Source of the DNA: Nonomuraea sp. | GTDB lineage: Bacteria > Actinomycetota > Actinomycetes > Streptosporangiales > Streptosporangiaceae | Reading direction: 5' to 3' | DNA: 9,862 bases | Assembly: GCA_013362835.1 (NCBI GenBank) | Contig: JABFVJ010000097.1 | Coordinates: forward strand, 1-9,862 | Part shown: piece after piece, positions 4,014-9,862 of the stretch | Layout: every line of letters begins with the position of its first letter | How positions within the stretch are numbered: the first letter of the stretch is position 1 | Position numbers and translations under genes: made by a program | Notes under the pieces: generated by a model | Databases searched by the model: none | The model's input: the letters and a program-made list of their open reading frames with translations, nothing else | What the model was told of the DNA's origin: nothing

Positions 4014-6878
4014 ATGCTGAACGACATGCTGGGACGATCGGTGAGTCCCGTCTTCGTCGGGCGGGTGGCGGAGCTCGCGACTCTGTCCGAGAGCTTCGAC
4101 GAGGCACGTAAGGGCACGGTGACGGCCGTCCTGGTGGGCGGCGAGGCAGGGGTCGGCAAGAGCCGGCTCGTGCAGCGGTTCGCGGAGTCCTGCTTCGCGG
4201 GCGGCGCGCACGTGCTGATCGGGGGCTGCGTCGAGCTGTCCACCGAGGGCCTCGCCTACGCGCCCTTCACCGCCGCGCTCAGGCAGCTCGTCAGGGAGCA
4301 GGGCCCGGCCGCGGTGGCCGCGCTGCTGCCGGAGGGGGCCGAGCGCGACCTCGCGAGGCTGCTGCCGGAGTTCGGCGAGCCCAGCGGCGACGGCGAGACC
4401 GACACCGGCCGCGCCCGGCTCTTCGAACAGGTCCTCACCCTGCTCGAACGCCTCGCGGACAGCCGCCCCACGGTCCTCGTCATCGAGGACATCCACTGGG
4501 CCGACAGGTCCAGCCGCGACCTGATCGCCTTCCTCAGCCGCAACCTGCACACCCCGCAGGTGCTCATCGTCATGACCTACCGCTCCGACGACCTGCACCG
4601 GCAACATCCGCTCAGGCCGGTGCTGGCCGAGCTCGGCCGGGTCAACGGCGTGCACCGCCTGGAGCTGCCCCGGCTGTCGAGGGACGAGGTGGCCGCCCAG
4701 ATGGCCGGCATCCTCGGCGCGGCGCCCGAATACGTCAAGGTCGAGAAGGTCTACGAACGCAGCGAGGGCATTCCGCTGTTCGTCGAGGCCCTGCTCGACG
4801 GGGGCGAGGACTGCTCGTTCCCCGAGTCCATGCAGGACCTCATCCTCAACTCGGTCGAACGGCTGCCCGAGGAGACGCAGCGCGTCCTGCGCATCGCCGC
4901 CGCCGGCGGCATCCGGGTCGGCCACGCCCTGCTCGCCGCCGTGAGCGGCCTGTCCGACATCGACCTGGAGACGGCCCTGCGGCCCGCCATCGCCAGGAAC
5001 GTGCTGCAGATCGCCGACAACCGCGCCTACCTCTTCAGGCACTCCCTGATCCGCGAGGCCGTGCACGACGAGCTGCTGCCGGGCGAGCACCAGCGCCTGC
5101 ACTCGCGTTACGCCGAGGAGATCTCCAAGGACCGCACGCTCGTCCCGCCCGGCCGCGCCGCCGTCGAGCTCGCCCACCACTGGTACGGCGCCCGCAACGA
5201 CCTCTGGGCCCTCGTCTCCGCCTGGGAGGCCGCGCAGAAGTCGTTCAAGGCGTACGCGTACAACGAGGCCGTGCCGCTGCTCGAACGCGTGCTCATGCTC
5301 TGGGACCGGGTCCCCGACGCCGCCGAGCGCATCGGCGCCGACCACACCGCCGTGCTCGAACGCGCCTCCGAGGCCGCGAACGCCGGCGGCGAGGTGGAGA
5401 AGGGCGTGAAGTTCGTCAAGGCCGCCCTCGCCGAGCTGGACGAGACCAAGGAGCCGGGCCGGGTGGCCCAGCTCATCGTGCGGCAGGCGTCGTTCAAGGG
5501 GTCCAAGGGGCAGATGGGCGTCATCGAGCTGCTCAGGCACGCCCTGCGGCTCGTCCCCGAGCCCAGCCCGGCCCGCGCCGAGGTCGTCACGCCGCTGAGC
5601 AGGCAGCTCATGCTCCGCGGCCACGTCGCCGAGGCCGACGAGCTGATCGCCGAAGGTCTCGACCTGGTCAGGCGGTTCGGCGACCGGTGTCTCGAAGGCG
5701 ACCTGCTGATGAACCAGGCGCTCGGCCACTCCCTGCGGGGCGAGCTCGACCGCGTGATCGAGGTCAACACGCAGGCCAAGGAGATCGGCAAGCAGGAGGG
5801 CTCCGGCCGCATCATGGTCAGGGCGATCGGCAACAACATCGACTCCCTGATCGAGATGGGCCGCGCCGAGGAGGCCCTGACCCTGTCGGAGGAGGCCTGG
5901 CGCTACGCCAAGAAGTACGGCCGGCTGCGCGGCAGCGGGCTGTTCATCCTGAACAACTGGTCGGAGGCGCTGGAGTCGCTCGGCCGCTGGGACGAGGCCC
6001 TCGACCTCGTGGAGACCGCCCTCAGCCACGGCCCGGTGCTGCGCCACCGGTACGCCCTGCTCCGCGTACGCGCCGACATCGGGCTGGCGAGGGGCGAGGA
6101 GCAGCTCGTCGAGGGCATCCTGTCGGAGATCGGCGTGCTCAAGGACCGCCCCGAGGACTTCGTCCAGGACGTGATCAGCAACTTCCGCCTGCACATCGGC
6201 TGGCACCTGCTCAAGGGCGAGCCGGCGGAGGCGCTGGCCGTCGGGGAGCGGGCGCTGTCGCATCCGCAGCGGCCGAGCAAGGCCATGCTGGGCTGGCGGC
6301 TGCTCTCCCTGGTGCGCCAGGTCTGCGACGGGGCCGAGGGCGCCGAGCCTGAACGGGTCGCGCGGGTCCGGGCGCTCGCCGCCGACCTGGCGAGCGGGCT
6401 GACCGTCAGCGGGCCGGTGGCGGAGGCGTACCGGCTGTCGTACAACGGCGACTTCGACGCCTCGGCGGCGGGGTGGCAGCGGCTCGGCCGTCCGCACAAC
6501 CAGGCCAAGGCGCTGATGCGCGCGGCCACCGTCGCGGCGAGGTGCGGGGACAGGGAGGGGGCGGCGGCCAGGCTGCGGCAGGCCCGCCCGCTGGCGGCGG
6601 CATTGCGCGCCACCCCGCTGATCGAGGAGATCGAGGCGCTGGCGCGCCGCGTCGGCGCCCCGCAGGCGCAGGAGACGACGTCGGAGCTGCTGACCCCGCG
6701 CGAGCTGGAAGTGCTGCGCCTGGTGACCCAGGGCCGGACGAACCGGGACATCGCCGCGGAGCTGTTCATCTCGGCGAAAACGGTGAGCGTGCACGTCTCG
6801 AACATCCTGGCCAAGCTCGGCGTCACCACCCGCGGCGAGGCCGCCGCGGCCGCTCACCGGCTGTCCCTGCTGTCCTAG
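4014..6878 (+). CDS. LuxR-family ATPase transcriptional regulator (LAL type)
   Basis: Large ATP-binding LuxR (LAL/MalT-like) regulators couple an N-terminal ATPase and a TPR-like sensor region to a C-terminal DNA-binding domain. The 954-residue length is typical. Walker A is GEAGVGKS (about 43-50), after a FVGR-E-L entry motif (VFVGRVAELATL). Walker B is VLVIEDIHWAD (about 153-163). A long helical, TPR-like middle spans roughly residues 390-860. The C-terminal HTH (about 893-954) has the LuxR signature LTPRELEVLRLVTQG then NRDIAAELFISAKTVSVHVS. The ATG at 4014 has AGGG at 4004-4007. The upstream GTG at 3957 lies in a terminator stem and adds a basic leader, so I reject it. The ligand is unknown. 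Its position between deoC and the ALDH genes makes it a candidate regulator of aldehyde or deoxyribose metabolism. Confidence 0.95.
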   Translation: MLNDMLGRSVSPVFVGRVAELATLSESFDEARKGTVTAVLVGGEAGVGKSRLVQRFAESCFAGGAHVLIGGCVELSTEGLAYAPFTAALRQLVREQGPAAVAALLPEGAERDLARLLPEFGEPSGDGETDTGRARLFEQVLTLLERLADSRPTVLVIEDIHWADRSSRDLIAFLSRNLHTPQVLIVMTYRSDDLHRQHPLRPVLAELGRVNGVHRLELPRLSRDEVAAQMAGILGAAPEYVKVEKVYERSEGIPLFVEALLDGGEDCSFPESMQDLILNSVERLPEETQRVLRIAAAGGIRVGHALLAAVSGLSDIDLETALRPAIARNVLQIADNRAYLFRHSLIREAVHDELLPGEHQRLHSRYAEEISKDRTLVPPGRAAVELAHHWYGARNDLWALVSAWEAAQKSFKAYAYNEAVPLLERVLMLWDRVPDAAERIGADHTAVLERASEAANAGGEVEKGVKFVKAALAELDETKEPGRVAQLIVRQASFKGSKGQMGVIELLRHALRLVPEPSPARAEVVTPLSRQLMLRGHVAEADELIAEGLDLVRRFGDRCLEGDLLMNQALGHSLRGELDRVIEVNTQAKEIGKQEGSGRIMVRAIGNNIDSLIEMGRAEEALTLSEEAWRYAKKYGRLRGSGLFILNNWSEALESLGRWDEALDLVETALSHGPVLRHRYALLRVRADIGLARGEEQLVEGILSEIGVLKDRPEDFVQDVISNFRLHIGWHLLKGEPAEALAVGERALSHPQRPSKAMLGWRLLSLVRQVCDGAEGAEPERVARVRALAADLASGLTVSGPVAEAYRLSYNGDFDASAAGWQRLGRPHNQAKALMRAATVAARCGDREGAAARLRQARPLAAALRATPLIEEIEALARRVGAPQAQETTSELLTPRELEVLRLVTQGRTNRDIAAELFISAKTVSVHVSNILAKLGVTTRGEAAAAAHRLSLLS

Positions 6879-6906
6879 GGGTTCGGCGGCCTCTGAGCAC
6901 TAGGAC
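6872..6906. repeat. 7-bp perfect inverted repeat between the regulator and ALDH genes
   Basis: GTCCTAG (6872-6878, containing the regulator stop codon) and CTAGGAC (6900-6906) are perfect inverted copies separated by 21 bases. It could be a weak transcript-end hairpin or an operator just upstream of the proposed ALDH promoter. The long spacer is about two helical turns, compatible with dimer binding, but seven base pairs can arise by chance. Confidence 0.35.
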
Positions 6907-6914
6907 CGACCGTC

Positions 6915-6920
6915 TACGCT
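6915..6920 (+). promoter_or_regulatory. Possible -10 element for the ALDH genes
   Basis: TACGCT matches TANNNT and is followed after exactly six bases by a GTG at 6927, the spacing seen for leaderless actinobacterial transcripts. No clear -35 is visible (CTGAGC at 6893-6898 is weak). It would initiate at or next to a nine-codon leader ORF. Confidence 0.3.
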
Positions 6921-6926
6921 GGCAAG

Positions 6927-6956
6927 GTGATGTCCCTATACCTCACCCTGGTCTGA
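6927..6956 (+). CDS. Candidate leader ORF upstream of ALDH
   Basis: GTG-ATG at 6927-6932 opens a nine-codon frame (VMSLYLTLV) that ends in TGA at 6954-6956. The TGA shares its A with the ALDH ATG (TGATG). The ALDH gene itself has no recognisable Shine-Dalgarno sequence, so ribosomes finishing this short frame could reinitiate on it. AAGG at 6924-6927 is the only SD-like element if ATG 6930 is used, and then it lies very close. It may equally be a chance ORF in a 77-base gap. Confidence 0.25.
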   Translation: MMSLYLTLV

Positions 6957-8380
6957 TGGCGATGTTCGACTACGCACCCGCGCCAGAGTCGCGCGACATC
7001 GTCGATCTCAAGCCTTCGTACGGGTTGTTCATCAACGGTGAGTTCGTGGACGGCTCCGGCTCCTCCTTCAAGACGATCAACCCGGCGACGGAGGAGAAGC
7101 TGGCGGAAGTCGCCTCGGCCTCCTCCGACGACGTCGACCGGGCCGTGCAGGCGGCACGCAAGGCGTTCGGCGTGTGGAGCGCGCTGCCCGGAGCCGAGCG
7201 GGCCAAATACCTGTTCCGCATCGCGCGGCTGATCCAGGAGCGGGCCCGCGAGCTCGCCGTGCTGGAGTCGCTCGACAACGGCAAGCCCATCCGCGAGTCA
7301 CGCGACGTCGACCTGCCGCTGGTCGCGGCCCACTTCTTCTACTACGCCGGCTGGGCCGACAAACTGGCCTATTCCGGGTTCGGCACCAAGCCGCTCGGGG
7401 TGGCCGGCCAGGTCATCCCGTGGAACTTCCCGCTGCTCATGCTGGCCTGGAAGATCGCGCCCGCGCTGGCCTGCGGCAACACGGTGGTCCTCAAGCCCGC
7501 CGAGACCACGCCGCTGACCGCGCTGCTGTTCGCGGAGATCTGCCAGCAGGCCGACCTGCCCCCGGGCGTGGTCAACATCGTGACCGGCGCCGGCGAGACC
7601 GGCGCGGCCGTGGTGGCCCACCCCGACGTCGACAAGGTGGCCTTCACCGGCTCGACCGAGGTCGGCCGGATCATCGCCCGCACGGTCGCGGGCACCGGCA
7701 AGAAGCTCACGCTGGAGCTCGGCGGCAAGGCCGCGAACATCGTGTTCGAGGACGCCGCGATCGACCAGGCCGTCGAGGGCATCGTCAACGGCATCTTCTT
7801 CAACCAGGGCCACGTGTGCTGCGCGGGCTCCCGCCTGCTGGTGCAGGAGTCGGTCCACGACCAGCTGCTGGAGTCGCTGAAGCGGCGGCTCGGCACGCTG
7901 CGGCTCGGCGACCCGCTCGACAAGAACACGGACCTCGGGGCGATCAACTCGGCCGAGCAGCTGGCCAAGATCCGCGAGCTGTCCGACGCAGGGGCGGACG
8001 AGGGCGCCGAGCGCTGGTCGCCCGCGTGCGAGCTGCCCGGCAAGGGCTACTGGTTCCCGCCGACGCTGTTCACCGGGGTGGCCCAGTCCCACCGGATCGC
8101 CCGCGAGGAGATCTTCGGGCCGGTCCTGTCCGTGCTGACCTTCCGCACGCCGGCCGAGGCCGTCGAGAAGGCCAACAACACGCCGTACGGGCTGTCGGCC
8201 GGGGTCTGGACCGAGAAGGGGTCCAGGATCCTGTGGATGGCCGACCGGCTGCGTGCCGGGGTCGTCTGGGCCAACACGTTCAACAAGTTCGACCCCACGT
8301 CGCCGTTCGGCGGCTACAAGGAGTCGGGTTACGGCCGTGAGGGCGGGCTCGCCGGGCTGGAGGCCTACCTTGACGTGTGA
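6956..8380 (+). CDS. Aldehyde dehydrogenase, complete catalytic form
   Basis: NAD(P)-dependent ALDHs oxidise aldehydes to acids in the cytoplasm. The 474-residue product has the full family length and catalytic set: N157 in IPWNFPLL, K180 in VVLKPAE, the cofactor loop FTGSTEVG (230-237), the general base E254 in LTLELGGKAAN, and the nucleophile C288 in FFNQGHVCCAGSR. An EEIFGPVLSV block follows near the C-terminus. The ATG at 6956 lacks a Shine-Dalgarno sequence and overlaps the stop of a short leader ORF; an ATG at 6962 is the alternative. The open frame reaches back into the regulator gene (6473), but that part is an out-of-frame shadow. Substrate cannot be read from sequence. Proximity to deoC suggests acetaldehyde, and the partner gene downstream suggests an ALDH16-like assembly. 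Confidence 0.93.
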   Translation: MAMFDYAPAPESRDIVDLKPSYGLFINGEFVDGSGSSFKTINPATEEKLAEVASASSDDVDRAVQAARKAFGVWSALPGAERAKYLFRIARLIQERARELAVLESLDNGKPIRESRDVDLPLVAAHFFYYAGWADKLAYSGFGTKPLGVAGQVIPWNFPLLMLAWKIAPALACGNTVVLKPAETTPLTALLFAEICQQADLPPGVVNIVTGAGETGAAVVAHPDVDKVAFTGSTEVGRIIARTVAGTGKKLTLELGGKAANIVFEDAAIDQAVEGIVNGIFFNQGHVCCAGSRLLVQESVHDQLLESLKRRLGTLRLGDPLDKNTDLGAINSAEQLAKIRELSDAGADEGAERWSPACELPGKGYWFPPTLFTGVAQSHRIAREEIFGPVLSVLTFRTPAEAVEKANNTPYGLSAGVWTEKGSRILWMADRLRAGVVWANTFNKFDPTSPFGGYKESGYGREGGLAGLEAYLDV

Positions 8381-8567
8381 ACACCGCCGCCCCCGGCGTG
8401 CCGACCGGCGCGCCCAGGCCACCCGGGGCCACGCCTTCGCCCGCGCCGGGCGGCCCGTACGCGTCGGCTGGTACGCCCACCGCTGCGGCGTCAGCCGGTG
8501 CGGCCAGGTCTTCGCCCCGGTCGAGACGTCGCAGGAGTCCACGTGGAGAGGTCGGGGCGATGAGTAG
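8370..8567 (+). CDS. Candidate 65-residue ORF overlapping both ALDH genes
   Basis: A TTG at 8370 has a perfect GGAGG (8359-8363) six bases upstream and opens a frame to TAG at 8565-8567. It overlaps the end of the first ALDH by 11 bases and the start of the second by 8. Between 8382 and about 8545 nearly every codon in this frame ends in G or C (I count two exceptions in about 55), while its second positions carry the most A/T. The competing frame from GTG 8377 has about 14 A/T-ending codons of 61. The product is basic (HRRPRRADRRAQ near the N-terminus) and has a Cys/His cluster, YAHRCGVSRCGQVF, around residues 38-51. I recognise no family. The GGAGG also encodes the conserved ALDH C-terminus, so it could be incidental. 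Confidence 0.45.
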   Translation: MTCEHRRPRRADRRAQATRGHAFARAGRPVRVGWYAHRCGVSRCGQVFAPVETSQESTWRGRGDE

Positions 8568-9405
8568 GTTGTCCGTCAGAAAGACCTACAAGCTGTACAT
8601 CGGCGGGGCCTTCCCGCGCTCGGAGAGTGGGAGGTCCTATCCCGTGACCTCGCCCAAGGGCGACTTCCTCGCCAACGCCTCGCGCGCCTCGCGCAAGGAC
8701 GCGCGCGACGCCGTCGTGGCCGCGCGCAAGGCGTTCCCCGGCTGGTCGGGCGCCACCCCGTACAACAGGGGGCAGATCCTCTACCGGATCGCCGAGATGC
8801 TGGAGGGGCGGCGCGGACAGTTCGCCGAGGAGCTGGGCGTCGGCAAGAAGGCCGCGCTGGAGTCGGTCGACGCGGCCGTCGACCGGCTGGTCTGGTACGC
8901 GGGCTGGTCCGACAAGATCACGGCCGTGCGCGGGTCGGCCAATCCGGTCGCGGGCCCGTACTTCAACCTGTCCTCGCCCGAGCCGACCGGGGTCGTGGCC
9001 GTGGTCGCGCCCGCCGATCCGCTGCTCGGGCTGGTGTCGGTGGTCGCGCCGGTGATCGTCACCGGCAACACGTGCGTCGTGGTGGCCTCCGAGCCGTCGC
9101 CGCTCGCCTCGATCACGCTGTCCGAGGTGCTGGCCACCTCCGACCTGCCCGGCGGGGTCGTCAACGTGCTGACCGGGCGGCAGGCCGAGCTCGCGCCCTG
9201 GCTGGCCGCCCACATGGACGTCAACGCGCTCGACCTGACCGGGATCGAGGACGCCGAGCTGGCGCTGACCTGCGAGCAGGCGGCGGCGGAGAACCTCAAG
9301 CGCGTCCTGCGGCCCACGCGCGAGGACTGGACGGCCGATCCGGGCATCGGGCGGATGACCCGGTTCCTGGAGACCAAGACCGTCTGGCACCCGGCTGGGG
9401 TCTAG
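8560..9405 (+). CDS. Truncated, non-catalytic aldehyde dehydrogenase homologue
   Basis: The 281-residue product follows the ALDH fold from the N-terminus (YKLYIGGAFPRSESG, about 10-24) into the cofactor domain (EPTGVVAVVAPADPLLGLV, then LPGGVVNVLTGR) and ends soon after the position of the FTGS loop, here LDLTG. Key residues are replaced or absent. The Asn of PWNFP falls in VAPADPLL and the Lys of VLKPAE in VVVASEPSP; the Glu and Cys regions are missing. It cannot act as a normal ALDH alone. I recall similar short ALDH genes next to a full ALDH gene in Streptomyces, so it is probably a conserved subunit rather than debris. Start ATG 8560 has GGAGAGG (8545-8551) eight bases upstream. A GTG at 8377 overlapping the previous stop would add a 61-residue Pro/Ala/Arg-rich leader. 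Confidence 0.88.
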   Translation: MSRLSVRKTYKLYIGGAFPRSESGRSYPVTSPKGDFLANASRASRKDARDAVVAARKAFPGWSGATPYNRGQILYRIAEMLEGRRGQFAEELGVGKKAALESVDAAVDRLVWYAGWSDKITAVRGSANPVAGPYFNLSSPEPTGVVAVVAPADPLLGLVSVVAPVIVTGNTCVVVASEPSPLASITLSEVLATSDLPGGVVNVLTGRQAELAPWLAAHMDVNALDLTGIEDAELALTCEQAAAENLKRVLRPTREDWTADPGIGRMTRFLETKTVWHPAGV

Positions 9406-9410
9406 GGCGT

Positions 9411-9862
9411 CTAGAAGGAGAAGCCGGGCGGGCGCAGCGGCGGGTGGGCCGCCTGCAACTGGGCGGCCAGGGCCAGCAGGTGGGGCTCGCCGCCCGGCGG
9501 CGCCACGAGCTGCACCCCGATCGGCAGCGCGCTGGAGTGGGTGGCGACCGGCACCGTGATCGCGGGCCAGCCGCACATGTTCCACGGGCCGGTGGCGGGG
9601 GCGTACCTGACGTTGGCCAGGAGGTTGCGCAGGAAGCCGCGCTCGCCCCACCGGTCGGCCTTCGGCGGGATCGCGGCGAGCGTCGGCGTGATCAGCACGT
9701 CGGCGTCGCCGAACCAGGTGTCGGCGCCGTAGCCGCTCCAGCGTTCCCTGCCGCGCCTGCCGTCGAGGCTGAGCGCGGTGAGCAGCCGTCCGGCGCGGGC
9801 GAGGGCGCGGCTGCGGCGTTCGAGCCGCCCCTGGTCCAGGCCGTCGACCGAGGCGGCGGCCC
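9411..9862 (-). CDS. Amidase-signature family protein, C-terminal part (partial)
   Basis: The frame is open from the right edge to a TAG at 9411-9413, about 149 residues of C-terminus. It shows the end of the amidase-signature fold: DVLITPTLAAIPPKA, then ATGPWNMCGWPAITVPV, then LPIGVQLVAPPGGE and a final LLALAAQLQ helix. These match GatA/AmiE-type amidases that hydrolyse amides with a Ser-Ser-Lys triad; the triad lies outside the window, so activity and substrate cannot be judged. The V-L-I-T codon at 9698 is internal, not a start. The gene converges on the truncated ALDH gene with five bases between stops, and I see no terminator hairpin there. Confidence 0.9.
   Translation of the reverse strand, partial: AAASVDGLDQGRLERRSRALARAGRLLTALSLDGRRGRERWSGYGADTWFGDADVLITPTLAAIPPKADRWGERGFLRNLLANVRYAPATGPWNMCGWPAITVPVATHSSALPIGVQLVAPPGGEPHLLALAAQLQAAHPPLRPPGFSF

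Noticed and set aside
3918..6857. 979-residue open frame on the minus strand
   Set aside because: It lies opposite the LuxR-type regulator, has no recognisable domains and is Arg/Gly/His-rich low-complexity sequence, typical of an antisense shadow in high-GC DNA.
8377..8559. N-terminal extension of the truncated ALDH from a GTG overlapping the previous stop (GTGA)
   Set aside because: The 61 added residues are low-complexity Pro/Ala/Arg and show poorer third-position GC than another frame over the same bases. ATG 8560 has a good GGAGAGG at eight bases. A linker between split ALDH16 domains remains a minor possibility.

Overview
This is chromosomal DNA from a high-GC actinomycete. GC is very high throughout, third codon positions are almost all G or C, and GTG and TTG starts are used. 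The gene types and protein style suggest a Streptosporangiaceae-like (for example Nonomuraea-like) or Streptomyces-like organism; this is inferred from recalled resemblance, not from a search. I see no mobile element, CRISPR array, tRNA or rRNA.

Layout from left to right. Bases 1-90 hold the glycine-rich, tandemly repeated tail of an upstream gene whose stop overlaps the start of murB (peptidoglycan precursor synthesis, 90-1136). About 30 bases further on is a yybP-ykoY manganese riboswitch (about 1165-1270). Its expression platform (1256-1356) leads into a TMEM165/GDT1-family Mn2+ exporter gene (1357-1923). Pairing by eye gives two mutually exclusive folds. One ties up the exporter ribosome binding site and the other frees it, which predicts translational activation by manganese.

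A convergent minus-strand pair follows: deoC (deoxyribose-phosphate aldolase, 2652-3581) and, one base after its stop, an uncharacterised CxxC protein gene (1955-2650). A divergent intergenic region with inverted repeats (3582-3773) separates deoC from a plus-strand gene for a 49-residue basic protein (3774-3923). That gene ends at a strong hairpin. Next is a large LuxR-type ATPase regulator (LAL family, 4014-6878) with an N-terminal AAA+/NB-ARC-like ATPase, a TPR-like middle and a C-terminal LuxR helix-turn-helix.

Downstream on the same strand is a complete aldehyde dehydrogenase (6956-8380), a previously hidden candidate 65-residue ORF (8370-8567) overlapping both neighbours, and a short ALDH homologue (8560-9405) that stops before the catalytic Glu and Cys. 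Together the two ALDH genes look like a split version of the two-domain ALDH16 enzyme. The 3' part of an amidase-signature gene converges on them at the right edge (9411-9862).

How the genes may work together: DeoC cleaves deoxyribose 5-phosphate to glyceraldehyde 3-phosphate and acetaldehyde. An adjacent ALDH could oxidise the acetaldehyde to acetate, and the LAL regulator between them is a candidate controller. This is inferred from gene order. The murB and manganese-export genes appear to be separate units.
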